From Microglena sp. YARC (Eukaryota; Chlorophyta; Chlorophyceae; Chlamydomonadales; Chlamydomonadaceae): a stretch of 64,000 nucleotides of DNA. The position numbers were made by a program, and so were the translations under genes. The stretch covers positions 34,293,500-34,357,499 of the forward strand of contig CM039463.1 of the NCBI GenBank assembly GCA_022414725.1. Direction: 5' to 3'. Shown piece after piece: positions 52,335-62,227 of the stretch. Position 1 is the stretch's first letter. Each line of letters starts with the position of its first letter. The notes below the pieces were generated by a model. The model was not told where the DNA came from and did no database searches. It worked only from the letters and a program-made list of their open reading frames with translations.

Positions 52335-52362
52335 AATCCGTTCGGAAGCAGGAACGCCCATT
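52335..52362 (-). repeat. Right terminal inverted repeat
   Basis: Read on the minus strand it begins AATGGGCGTTCCTGCTTCCG, matching the left end. Confidence 0.8.
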
Positions 52363-52578
52363 ATCTGTACTTCTGTCACACAGGTATATCGTAAATCTGC
52401 ATGTCTTACAGTTAATATATGGTGTTTGACCATGCTTCACTCATGGATATATATTTCAGATCCATATTTAGAATTATACATATATTGATGGATATTGCAA
52501 GTTGTCCTTCCAGTATGTCTAGTTGAAATAACAATTTCTTAAATCATGCATATTTAATGTCATCTTGTATTGCAATTA

Positions 52579-52672
52579 GGGATGCTGGAAGATGATACCG
52601 ATGATGCAGCCAGAAAGGATCCATGCCCAGATGGTGGTATTGTGCGCCAACATGCTTCAGAAGATGCTCCTA
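52579..52672 (+). pseudogene. Helitron-like gene, short acidic exon
   Basis: The acceptor TTGCAATTAG precedes and GTAAGT follows. The reading MLEDDTDDAARKDPCPDGG and onward is open. It lies between the Cys-rich N-terminal exon and the Rep exon, on the other side of the 11.4-kb insertion. Its role is unknown; it is probably linker. Confidence 0.45.
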
Positions 52673-52976
52673 GTAAGTAATTGGTTTATAACTCAAGTAT
52701 TCAGATTCCATTCAAATGCAAACTCAGCATATTATGTGCCAACCATACACAGAACGAAAGAATTGCCCATGAAATTATACACTTGTCCTACACACAACTG
52801 TTGAATCATTTGAGTTGAACTAGAAACATGTTTATGAATTGCTTACATTATTACAATAATAAACCCTGAAATTGGGACAAACAATGTTATTCTTACACAC
52901 CCCACCTAACGTATTCTCGATATTGTAGAACATCATAACATGAGCCTTGATAATCAATGTGTTGGTTGTGCGTCAC

Positions 52977-53915
52977 ACCAGGTGACATACAAAATGATTA
53001 TGACCCCGCCTATGTGGATTGTATAGGATCACTGTTCAACGTTTCTTCATGGAACAGGGCATCGACCTAAAGGGATGGGTGAAAAGGAATATTATAAAGC
53101 ATTGCTACAAAGATGGCCAATATCACAATTTGCCCAAAGTCCATCACTTATCATAGATGCATTTAACATTGTGCAGCGACATGAAGTTAATACTCAGTCC
53201 CACGTACAATTGGTTTTTGGGTCAGGTACATTGCACGCTAATGCATTGCAAAAAAGTAATTTGTCATTGTCAGAAAATGAACTTCATAAAGTATTAGATT
53301 GCTTTGGATCATATGATGGATCTATTACATCTCATACTAAATTGAAGGGATTGAATGAAGAACAACGATCTGTGTTTAATGGTCTGACTTGTATTGGAGG
53401 TCGAGTCATAGGCTCGCCACAATCCTTCAGATCATTACGCAGTAAAGTTCTTGCAACTCAAATGATTTTTGGGCCGCACACTACTATGATGAATCTATGA
53501 CCTGGGGAACAATTTTCTGAGTGGACTTTTAAATTAGCTGACAAAGAGTACACATTTGATACATATGGAAACCAGATGGTCGTCCAGAACATTGGAGGTG
53601 TTGAGGACAGTTGCAAAAAATCCTGATGCATGTGCTCATTTATTCAAGCATACATAGAGGCATTCTGTGACATTTTCTTATGTTGGCCCATGGGTAGTAC
53701 GAAGCAAGTTAGACCTGACTGCATGTTTAGGGTATTACTTGGAGCATACCTCAAATATGAAGGCAGTGGGAGAGGTGGCAAACATGCTGACGGGCAAATG
53801 ATACAAGCATACCTTCATTTCTTCAATTTACAAAAAATAATGGAGGATGGACGAATGAAGGCTCGTTTATATACCTTCATGGAATCTGTTGCTTGCTCCT
53901 ACTTTCCCAGCCCAG
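52977..53915 (+). pseudogene. Helitron-like Rep domain, first half (HUH region)
   Basis: The frame NDYDPAYVDCIGSLFNVSSW shifts to GHRPKGMGEKEYYKALLQRW, then continues ISQFAQSPSLIIDAFNIVQ, a FGPHTTMMNL block and the GRGGKHADGQMIQAYLHFF block. In Helitron proteins this order (YDP...FPTLFP-like, GHRP, then the HUH motif in a G-R-G...H-x-H block) forms the rolling-circle Rep endonuclease. Here the HUH position reads KHADGQ (53,780-53,797), so one His is missing. At least four shifts or stops occur (about 53,050, 53,500, 53,570 and 53,625). It is inactive. Confidence 0.72.
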
Positions 53916-54019
53916 TGTAACAGTATGGCTCGATATATGTACTAGAGAATGAGTACTCGGAAATCATATGAACTCCTTGGCCGAATGTCGCTATGATGTA
54001 ACGATTCCAATCCGTTACA
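53916..54019 (+). repeat. TRIM 5' LTR
   Basis: 104 bp with TG...CA ends. The copies at 54,286 and 56,494 differ from it by a handful of substitutions. Confidence 0.88.
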
Positions 54020-54285
54020 CTGGTTTCGGAGCTGGTTAATTCATCAGTGTCGCGAGTTCAAATCGCCAATGAAGTGGTTTCGTCGGTGCCCATGTTCTGG
54101 GACCGCGAGCAAAGCAATATTTCCCAAAGCCAACGGGTCCTCCCGACCTGGAACCAGGGCTCCACTGTACGAGGCAAGGAACGGAATCTGTCTGAAAACG
54201 TAAAACGTCATCACGTGGTACATGATACACCAACAGATTACTACCACTCGCAGAGTCCGTGACGGACTCCTAGAGGAGGGAAGAG

Positions 54286-54389
54286 TGTAACGGTATGGCT
54301 CGGTATATGCACTAGAGAATGAGTACTCGGATATCATATGAACTCCTTTGCCGAATGTCGCTATGGTGTAACGATTTCAATCCGTTACA
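54286..54389 (+). repeat. TRIM 3' LTR
   Basis: 104 bp, from TGTAACGGTATGGC to CCGTTACA, preceded by the purine tract. Confidence 0.88.
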
Positions 54390-55404
54390 CATAGAGCATC
54401 CTTTGGGATCCCAAATCATCATCGATAGTGATGCTCTGAATGGAAGTTTGGCAGAAGAGATGGAAGTTAGTACTCCAGATCAGTCCATGGAATCCCAAAG
54501 CATCACCAGCAATGATGTTCTGGAGGGAATTAGGGCACAAGGGAAAAGAGCTGACTAGCTTGGAACAGTCTCAGAGATCCCAAGTCATGAACGACTGTGA
54601 TACACAGCATGGAACCATGAGTGAAGAAAAGGAGCTCACAGAATCTTGCAAGTAACGCTTCATCTATCATCCATATTTACATGTATATACATTTAAATTA
54701 ATATATATACATGTATAGTTTAACTAACTAACTAACTATATAATAAATAACTATATATATGAGTAAACTATTACTTGCTAACAATATAATTCATTCTGCA
54801 TAGTTCAGTAAAGAAAACATTTGCATGTTCCACATAGATTACTCATGTTATGCATCCAACATTGTATTACATGAGCAATTCTCTAGTTGTGTGGACAATA
54901 TACAGCAACGCAGGACCAACACTAAAGAATACAATGCATATCATGGTTCATTTTATGATATTCAACAATAACGAGAACAAGAAATATCATGGTAAGCATA
55001 CAACACTATACTACATCAGCAAGTAAATTCCCATCATGATTGTTGTAACACATAAATTACATGTTACAATACTAGATTCTCTCATTTATTTAACATGCAA
55101 TAAAATACCACACATCAATAATTCACGTACATGATTTGATACATTTAAAGATAAAGTTTATTTACGAACATTATTTTTATAAATAACATAATATAGACTC
55201 AATGATGGTTGACATACCCAATTTTTTTTGAAATCCATAATACCACACATTACTTTTTACTTGCCATAAAACATGAGTCCATTTATATATTACTTGCTTT
55301 TTAACATGTTCCTTCCTCGATTTTTATTATTATGCAAAATATCAATACGACATTATAAATTACTACTCCGATTTAACTATATCTATTCCTCATTGTTTTT
55401 GCAG
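54390..55404 (+). other. Short coding remnant, then AT-rich intron of the Helitron-like gene
   Basis: Just after the TRIM, a frame to about 54,558 reads EHPLGSQIIIDSDALNGSL and a Ser/Glu-rich stretch, probably a remnant of the Rep-gene exon. A second, shifted frame follows to 54,655. From 54,660 to 55,404 the sequence is AT-rich with (TAAC)n and TATA-type simple runs near 54,720. I see no gene there. Confidence 0.4.
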
Positions 55405-56666
55405 AAACATTTGACACATCTCCGTATGTATCTTGGGACAAGGTTTTAGAAGATCCATCAAATAATCGAGAGGTGATGGCAATACGAATCCCACTAGATT
55501 CCGTTAAACCAGTTATGTTGCATGATTATATAAGGGAGGCTGCTTTTTCTACGAATATGCACAAACAAGGAGGAAGGCGGGGAGATCATTCAGATTGCCG
55601 GATGGGGTATGGCAGACCTCTGGTTGCATAAACTCATTACTTAAATGACACTTTAAGCAATGTAGTACTTAGGCGCACACATGGCAACTTAGTACCATTC
55701 ATGCCTGTTCTCATGTTAGCCATACCAGGAAACCATTTCATGTCCATGACAAATGAACACGGGCGTGGACTTAGAGACTATATGCTATGGAAAGACAAAA
55801 AGGGTCTTACAAATTGCCCTCCCCCAATACTACTGGACCCAGAAGTTCTTTCTATGATGCAATCTGAATATGCAGTTAAATACACCTGCAAGTCTGACAG
55901 TACAAATGTCAACACAAGTGTATTGCTCATGTTCAAAGAGCTAGATATTTTGATAGATCGCACATTTCAAGTTACAACAGTCCCAGAGTCTTCTAGCAAG
56001 AATGGTGAATAAGGTTAATGGATCCATTACATATCCATTAGTCCTAACAATATCGTATTTGCTAGGTCATGATGATCATTGGTTCCCATTCAAATGTGAA
56101 TCATTTGACCCATGGCCATTCTATAAGACATGCATGAACTTGTCCCCGCAAGGTGCAGAGTATCAAAATACTGCTATTAGGTGTACATTATTAGAGCACA
56201 ATCCTAACAATGGATATGTGTTATTATCTACATCTGTATATGAGTATTGTCGTCGACATAAAGCATACAAATCATGGTCACCTGTAGAAATGGTCATGTC
56301 CTTCAAATGTGGCAAGCCTACTACTATTGCTGGAAAGTTGCTTCAGTTAGACTCTACCAGCAACAACTGCAAGCTCGGACACAGCCCAGTATCTGAAATA
56401 CGAATACCTCAATTCCTGAAAGATATTCCTCCACGTCCTGATGATGCATGTGACGCTGACACCAAAGAGAAGTGGGCCGCTTATGCCTTGGGATGTAACG
56501 GTATGGCTCGGTATATGTACTAGAGAATGAGTACTCGGACATCATATGAACTCCTTTGCCGAATGTCGCAATGGTGTAACGATCCCAATCCGTTACATGG
56601 GATGCTTCTATCCATTTGATACTGAACTGGATCAACTTCAAGGTAGTTCACTTTGGGAATAGGTAA
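55405..56666 (+). pseudogene. Helitron-like Rep domain, second half (tyrosine motif)
   Basis: After the acceptor TTTTTGCAG the frame reads SPYVSWDKVLEDPSNNREV, then CRMGYGRPLV, a stop TAA at 55,629, then VVLRRTHGNLVPFMPVLML, AIPGNHFMSM and EYAVKYTCKSD. The last block is the Y-x3-Y-x2-K catalytic tyrosine motif (55,869-55,892) of Helitron Rep. A shift near 56,000 leads into NGSITYPLVLTISYLLGHDD and a region ending AYALG, where a solo LTR inserts. Without it the frame continues CFYPFDTELDQLQG to a TAG at 56,660. This is the strongest evidence for a Helitron. Confidence 0.78.
56494..56597 (+). mobile_element. Solo LTR of the TRIM family
   Basis: 104 bp, from TGTAACGGTATGGC to CCGTTACA, nearly identical to the TRIM LTR at 54,286. 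It is flanked by perfect 5-bp duplications TGGGA (56,489-56,493 and 56,598-56,602). Removing it and one TGGGA restores the Rep reading frame. Solo LTRs arise by recombination between the two LTRs of a full element. Confidence 0.93.
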
Positions 56667-56787
56667 TTATGACAAACATGTTCGATTATGTGTTAGATAC
56701 TAAACACACATTTAAATCCAATCAAAATACCAAATAATTAAATCATTTTACCATTTAATGTTTTATAATGCATTGCTCATAATGATG

Positions 56788-57261
56788 TACCGTATGCGCA
56801 ACATGTAATGGCAAATAATTTGGCAAACGAGTATTTGCCAAAGTCGTTTCAGCACGTAAGTGGGCCGGTCCCGGGTCACCGGCGTCTGCCAAGTTTGCCC
56901 AACACCGTCGATTCAAACAAACTCAGTTCGACTGGTCCGGATCGCCTTGATCGTTCCTTGCATGCATTGATTTCGAGATACAATGAGCTGGTCGCGCCTA
57001 TTGAAGCTGGCTGCGCCTGTCGTAGCTGGTTTGATTGCCAGCGGTTTGAACGGCAGCAGTTTCAACGCTAGCCGGATGCCACGTTTCTGTGTCCCAGACC
57101 CGAAGGGTGATTCGCCCACCACCGTTCCGTTGCAAGGATCTGCCCCGAGCCTGGACTACTACATATGGAGGACTCTTGCCACGCACCCATACGTATCTCA
57201 CATAAAATATTTGATGCCACCGACCATTCCCCCCCTCCCCCCCCCCCCCCCCCCCCCCCCG

Positions 57262-57294
<33 letters not shown>

Positions 57295-57628
57295 AAAAAA
57301 ACACCACCAACATTACCAACGAGGTTATCAGAGTTCCTCAGCAGTTAGCCAGGCAGAGCCCTGATTTGGATCATTTCTTTTCCAGACTATGACCAAGAGG
57401 AACTGTTTATTAACGCATTCCCAAGCAACCTACTTTTAAACATGGAAGAGGGAAATGTAACAATCAAATTGTAGCTTTGCTAAATGTTTCCAAGTCAAAC
57501 CTTGAGCAATTCCCAGACCCAAATAATTTGCCAAATTAGTTTTGCCACACATTTGTGATCCATGAAATAAGGTTAAAAACCACATTTACCAATGTTTATT
57601 CTTGCCATTACATGTTGCGCATACGGTA
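56788..57628. mobile_element. 841-bp inverted-repeat element (non-autonomous DNA transposon?)
   Basis: The ends are perfect inverted repeats of at least 25 bp starting CCGTATGCGCAACATGTAAT, bounded by TA on each side (TA target duplication possible). The interior is GC-rich at 56,850-57,200, unlike the AT-rich surroundings, and holds a poly-C tract. Short frames there (56,808-57,071 and 56,983-57,348) look like no family I know. No transposase is recognised. Confidence 0.7.
57224..57300. repeat. Poly-C tract followed by A run
   Basis: About 65 C, with a few T and G interruptions, followed by nine A. It creates artificial Pro or Gly frames on both strands. Length is likely unreliable in any assembly. 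Confidence 0.9.
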
Positions 57629-58103
57629 TTTGCAACAAACCATTTCATACATTGTTATTTCCATTAATAAATAATTGTAATATCTATGTATGAATACATT
57701 TGTCATGGAATACAGCATTTATGCTGTTAACATACATGACATTATTATACATTGACAATTAATACTCATACAGACAATATGAATTATCAATATGTCTACT
57801 GCACATCAAAGATAGAAACACATCAAATACTGAAACATATCAAATATTTAACATAGTTAGAAACACGTGAAATAGTGTAAATAATTGTTATTAACTTGGT
57901 TCATACCATAAGTAGCCATAATCTACCATTATTGGTCTACTAATTAAATGGACAATTCATATTTAATATCATCAATACCCATTTCCACTTGATATATATT
58001 TTTACACATTCAAGCAATATGTCTCATCATTTCCTTACTCCACTTGCCTACAATCCCAATTATTCCATCATTCTCATATTTGGTATCACCAACATTACCA
58101 TAG
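57629..58103. other. AT-rich intron of the Helitron-like gene
   Basis: No coding frame, repeat or RNA gene seen. It ends in an acceptor-like ACCATAG at 58,103. Confidence 0.45.
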
Positions 58104-58311
58104 GCACAGTACTGGAAGGATAACCTTCCTAGAGGGCAGCAACATGTTCTGGCTTGGAAATGGATTAACAACAAAACTAAGCGCCACATTGCCAAAGCTG
58201 CTATGGTCAAGAACGACAAGCTATTAAGAATCCAAAGAAAAGAAGACGAACGACTTTGAGGACAACAACCTGATAATGCCAACAACTATAATTTTGTAGA
58301 TGATGATGAAG
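58104..58311 (+). pseudogene. Helitron-like gene, exon between Rep and helicase
   Basis: The frame AQYWKDNLPRGQQHVLAWKW, then KRHIAKAAMVKNDKLLRIQR and NYNFVDDDE ends at a GTAAGA donor. One TGA (58,258-58,260) interrupts it. The LPRGQ...W...A-K-A-A pattern is seen between Rep and helicase parts of Helitron proteins, as I recall. Position fits that assignment. Confidence 0.5.
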
Positions 58312-58957
58312 GTAAGAAAAATCAACCAACACAATACAATATATTTACTGTTTTATACATCCAATACCATACCCCATTAAATCTAGTATCATTCCTCCCA
58401 CATTAGGGATTATTGGCGAACATGATATCAAATGTTTAAACCACACATTAAATGTTTGGTTTGACAAACATATGATAAAAGCGCCTAAAGAAGGCCCTAA
58501 ATTATCAATTGTTTCGTCCTTCAAAACATATACCCATCTTCATAATTTCCTGCTTTCCCCATATTACTATTACAATGCCACAACACAATGAATCAATAAT
58601 GAAATCAAATGCACTATTGTTCACGCATGCATCTTGCATCATATTATTGTCAACACTTATAAATATTCTTTCACATTCAAGGTTTGAATCCCTGCCCATT
58701 TTGTTTTCCTCTTTCGCATTATGTGCACCCACAACCCTTCTTCCCTCCATGTTAAAATATTTGGATTCCCAATATTCTGATTACAAATATTGAAATTTCA
58801 AATATTCTGATATTGACATGCATTCCTTTTCCATTATAATAGATTATCATGAACTCTATATCCCATAATTATTGTCGTATGTCATGATGCATCTCATTGT
58901 GCATATCATCATGTATGTATAAAAAATTTACAGTCTATATTGCATTCATACATCCAG
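58312..58957. other. AT-rich intron
   Basis: No convincing coding frame or repeat. It ends in CATCCAG, a possible acceptor. Confidence 0.45.
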
Positions 58958-59215
58958 ATGGCTTCATTGATGACCCCGACAACATTGAAGCCGAAACATT
59001 GTCTACAACACTGGCAAAAAACATGGATGAAGTACTTCTTAACCACAACGCGGAACAAGGTGCAGCAGTAAAAGGGATACAATGCCATGAGTTCCCTGCT
59101 ATAAAGACCTCCTTATCAGCTGCCGTCATGTCTACAATCACCCACAGTTTATGCAAAGAAGTTGCAGATGTTCTGGCTAACATGAAGATAGTCACAAGAA
59201 AAAAAGGCATAGTTA
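58958..59215 (+). pseudogene. Helitron-like gene, further exon before the helicase
   Basis: An open frame with FIDDPDNIEAETLSTTLAKN, AAVKGIQCHEFPAIKTSLS and ITHSLCKEVADVLANMKI. It is helix-rich and lies on the same strand and order as the flanking exons. I do not recognise it independently, and the donor is unclear. Confidence 0.45.
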
Positions 59216-60147
59216 GAAAATGCATAAACATTTACATATACAATTATATATAAAATATACTAGTATAAATCTAGAATGATAGTTCCGGTCATTTTGTTTG
59301 ATTGCAAATATAATGTAACTTATTAAATTAATATAAAATGAATTTCAATAAATAAATGAATTTAATATGAATACATATGCAAATAATTGATAGAAAATAA
59401 ATACTACAATATAATATTGAATACTAAATGGTTAACTATATATTATATACATGTAAAGTGGTACAATCATTGATGATTGGATTAAGAGTTGGGTATGCCT
59501 GCATATGTAAATATTATTTATGATATATAAGTTTGCATAAATATAAACAACATATTTAAGAAATGTAAGCATAAGCGTGCACCTTTGAATCGATATAAAG
59601 ACCTTATTAAATCCATGTTTATATATTGTATCATATTTAGTCTTACATTATTCTTGATGTTTTTTACATAAGATATAATTAATAATTTAATAAATTGTAT
59701 TACGAAATATACGTAATATTTAGAGGTACAAAACAACGCTGTGATCAAGTACATAATCAATATCATTTGCAATGAATAACAACCAATTATACCATGCATA
59801 TGAAGTCCATATTAACAAATATACTTATGCTTAAAATTCATAATCATAATCATATTATATTAGAATAAAAAAAATCATCCATAATATATAATCCATAAAT
59901 GTAAGATATAATTTATAATATAACATCTTGTATTACAAAAGAACATACATTTTTAGAGCAACAAAATAACACTGTGATCATGTATAAATAGTTAATCAAT
60001 ATCATTTGCAATTAATTACAATCAATTATACCATGCATATGAATTCAATATTAACGAATTTACTTATGCTTACAATTCATAATCATACTCATATTACATT
60101 ATATTAAAATAAAATTGCCATCAAATGCATATAATGCTGCCTTGCAG
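59216..60147. other. Very AT-rich intron
   Basis: More than 900 bp, strongly AT-rich. Two similar blocks run at about 59,755-59,870 and 59,990-60,105 (each with CAATTATACCATGCATATGAA), a partial tandem duplication of about 240 bp. No gene seen. Confidence 0.5.
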
Positions 60148-60466
60148 GACAGTGAGTGTCGCATGGAACTTGTCAATGATAACATTCATGAAGGCATAGC
60201 CAAGATTGTTATTGTCGGACCAGCTAACGATGATGAAGAATATGTACAGCACCTTCTTCAGCTGAACAACAAAGCTGATGCAGGCGGAGCACCTTTATAC
60301 ATCCATTGTTAAAAGGAACCAACTTTAGACGAAACAGTGCAGCTATTCAAGTTGTGCCCGGAAAAGGCTCTGCCTTTTAAAGTGATGGCTCGCACATTAA
60401 AAGCAGAAGGAACTGTGGGAATGGAAAAGCCTGCACAACTCAAATGCAGCATTCTGGGCCAAGCAG
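60148..60466 (+). pseudogene. Helitron-like gene, start of PIF1-type helicase
   Basis: From the acceptor TTGCAG the frame reads DSECRMELVNDNIHEGIAK, GPANDDEEYVQHLLQLNN, a stop TAA at 60,310, then TLDETVQLFKLCPEKALPFK and AQLKCSILGQAG. The end matches the beginning of the PIF1-family helicase, where L-x-x-E-Q-x-x-A-F precedes a G-G-x-G-T-G-K-S nucleotide loop. The exon stops at GQAG|GTAC, so the P-loop would be split by an intron. The next exon is missing because the second chromovirus inserts about 300 bp later, or lies beyond the window. Confidence 0.65.
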
Positions 60467-60763
60467 GTACATAACATTTTTATTTAATTCCTTTTTACAA
60501 GCATTAAATAATGCATCATTCTTGATGCTTAATAAACCTAGGAAAGACTGAATCCCACATCCCTCCATGCCACTCTTGCACACACACTCTACTGCTTTAT
60601 CCCCCAGAAATACTTATAAGCCGCATGAATTAGAAATATTTATGATTACAGTCTCCTATGGCTAAGTGGCATTTTCAAAATTCTATCGTGGAATGAAAAG
60701 GTAACAAATCATAAAACACACATTTTGAACCATCCATACCATCCATATCCATACATTTATACA
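60467..60763. other. Intron up to the second chromovirus
   Basis: About 300 bp of AT-rich sequence, ending in a short CCATACCATCCATATCCATA repeat before the LTR. No gene seen. Confidence 0.45.
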
Positions 60764-61110
60764 TGTAACAGCTCAGGATGCTCCTAGCAGCTTGAGGGGT
60801 TAGTCTAGAGTAACGTGATACGTGATGTGTGTTTACGTGTATGTTGATATGTGTAAGCTAGCAGAACAGTAAGGGGGTTACCTAGGTAGGGATGTCGAGT
60901 AGCTTGGAAGGAACGTCTTCGTGGTAGGAGTAGAAGGGTTTGTTCCGAGTAGCTCGTGTCTATGTGCGCAACGTGTGCGTTGTGAGAGATGAGGCAGTAC
61001 ATGGGTATGGTACTGTATCATGTGCGTTCGTCACGTGGCTTACGGGTACGATGTACCCGTATGCCTTGCTGGACGGCCAGAGTACCCATGAAGGGTTCTG
61101 TACCGTTACA
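60764..61110 (-). repeat. 3' LTR of second chromovirus
   Basis: Read on the minus strand it runs from TGTAACGGTACAG to CATCCTGAGCTGTTACA. It carries more differences from the family LTR than the two LTRs of the first element do from each other. The plus strand beside it (61,111-61,122) is the purine tract in inverse (CTCCCCCCCCTCC). Confidence 0.88.
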
Positions 61111-61279
61111 CTCCCCCCCCTCCAGAAGAGGTGTGGACCCCGCATCTGATCGTAATAGAGGTGGGATGTGAATTCCAGTCGCCGTCGTATGTGTCGTGCT
61201 CAAAATATACTTGATGAAACAAGTTGGTTTCGGAGAGAACCATTTAGCATCCCTTTTGAGTACTCCGAGTAAGATAGCT

Positions 61280-62227
61280 TTATAAATAAAGCAATCGTAC
61301 CGCCGTGCCGTATGCGTCGAGTGCGATGGGTGGGTGATGGGCCCGTTTTTTTGACGTACGTCGGGACGGAACAGGCTTAACACAGGATTTCCATGCATCG
61401 ACGACGTGAGGAGCAGATTTCTTGACTGCCTTGGCGAGTTCCCAAGTGTCTTGCTCAATACCGAAGTCTTGCCATCGGACCAAGTATTCGAGACGTCGTT
61501 TGCTGGAAGTGCCGATGACACGCGATTTCTCGCGCATGATGCATTGGATATTCCAAATCGGAGCTCCGTCGGAGTCGAACTCGAGCGGTTGTCCAACATG
61601 GACAACGCCATCAGAGCGCCAGTGCTTGATCAACCCCCCGTGGATGCGCATCACCTTGGGCAAGGCTAAGCGGCACGCCGTGACTTGCCGGACGACCCCA
61701 GTCTGCTCGTCGCGTGGACCAATGCATTCCGTAATCGTATAAGGGCCAACAAAATGAGGAGTAAATTTTGGTTTACCCGTTGCTTTGAACTTCATATTGC
61801 AGGTGGACAAGAGACCTTTATCACCAAGGTTGAAGAAAACCTCTGTTCGTTGTTTATCGTAATGGGCTTTCTGCCGATCTTGAGCGGCTTGCATGCATGC
61901 CTTGCATTGATCTTGTCGTTCAATGTGATCGGCCCACCAATTGTTGGCAGCCGGACATTTCGATTCGACTTCCGCCTTGAGTGGCGTCGTAGGGTCGTAG
62001 CCAAGGTACGCCCGAAAGGGCGTGTTCTGAATGGACTCTTGGTAGGAATTGTTGATCGCAAACTCCACTAATGCCAAGGATTTATCCCAATCGTCATGGT
62101 ATGGCCCCACGTAGTGGCGAATCATGTCCTCGATGACTCGGTTCATTCGTTCTGTCTGACCGTTAGTTTGTGGATGAAACGCTGTTGAAAACGCTTGTTG
62201 CGTGCCCATCAAACGATGGAGAGCCAC
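61280..62227 (-). CDS. int: Second chromovirus: integrase C-terminal part fused to chromodomain
   Basis: An open minus-strand frame of 315 residues. It begins in the integrase core (MALHRLMGTQQAFSTAFHPQ, then TERMN with the catalytic Glu), has FVGPYTITECIG, and passes without a stop into the chromodomain RRLEYLVRWQDFGIEQDTWE. It shows the normal fused state that a stop codon interrupts in the first element. A few residues of the IHPVFHVGL block are deleted (MRIHGGLIKHW). Confidence 0.88.
   Translation of the reverse strand: MALHRLMGTQQAFSTAFHPQTNGQTERMNRVIEDMIRHYVGPYHDDWDKSLALVEFAINNSYQESIQNTPFRAYLGYDPTTPLKAEVESKCPAANNWWADHIERQDQCKACMQAAQDRQKAHYDKQRTEVFFNLGDKGLLSTCNMKFKATGKPKFTPHFVGPYTITECIGPRDEQTGVVRQVTACRLALPKVMRIHGGLIKHWRSDGVVHVGQPLEFDSDGAPIWNIQCIMREKSRVIGTSSKRRLEYLVRWQDFGIEQDTWELAKAVKKSAPHVVDAWKSCVKPVPSRRTSKKRAHHPPIALDAYGTAVRLLYL

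Larger units (their letters stand above)
41004..52362. mobile_element. 11.4-kb terminal-inverted-repeat DNA transposon with a DUF7869-like gene
   Basis: The ends are inverted copies beginning ATGGGCGTTCCTGCTTCCGA, matching over 28 bp with one mismatch. The flanks fit either a TA duplication (TIR from 41,005) or ATCT (41,000-41,003 and 52,363-52,366) with TIR from 41,004; I cannot decide. Just inside each end lie several palindromes of the form CTTACAAT...ATTGTAAG. The interior holds a minus-strand multi-exon gene, two facing arms of a 78-bp satellite, a duplicated exon and an inverted second copy of the gene's 3' end. It splits an intron of the Helitron-like gene. The superfamily is not recognised. 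Confidence 0.75.
53916..54389 (+). mobile_element. TRIM: miniature LTR retrotransposon without genes
   Basis: Two 104-bp direct repeats (53,916-54,019 and 54,286-54,389) run from TGTAAC[A/G]GTATGGC to CCGTTACA. One base after the first is TGGTTTCGGAGCTGG, almost the primer binding site of the chromovirus. Directly before the second is the purine tract AGAGGAGGGAAGAG. Total length is 474 bp and the interior has no coding potential. Flanks are CCCAG and CATAG, so no perfect target duplication. It must be mobilised by another element's enzymes. Confidence 0.88.

Noticed and set aside
54056..54064. GTTCAAATC inside the TRIM, an exact match to the polymerase III B-box consensus
   Set aside because: A nine-base degenerate motif is expected by chance, no convincing A box or tRNA fold precedes it, and LTRs, primer site and purine tract explain the element.
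56983..57392. Proline- or glycine-rich frames on both strands
   Set aside because: They arise from the poly-C tract, with no recognisable protein sequence beside it.
58509..58793. Frames of about 80-95 codons on both strands in the AT-rich intron
   Set aside because: No family resemblance; composition is that of the surrounding intron and both strands are open by chance.
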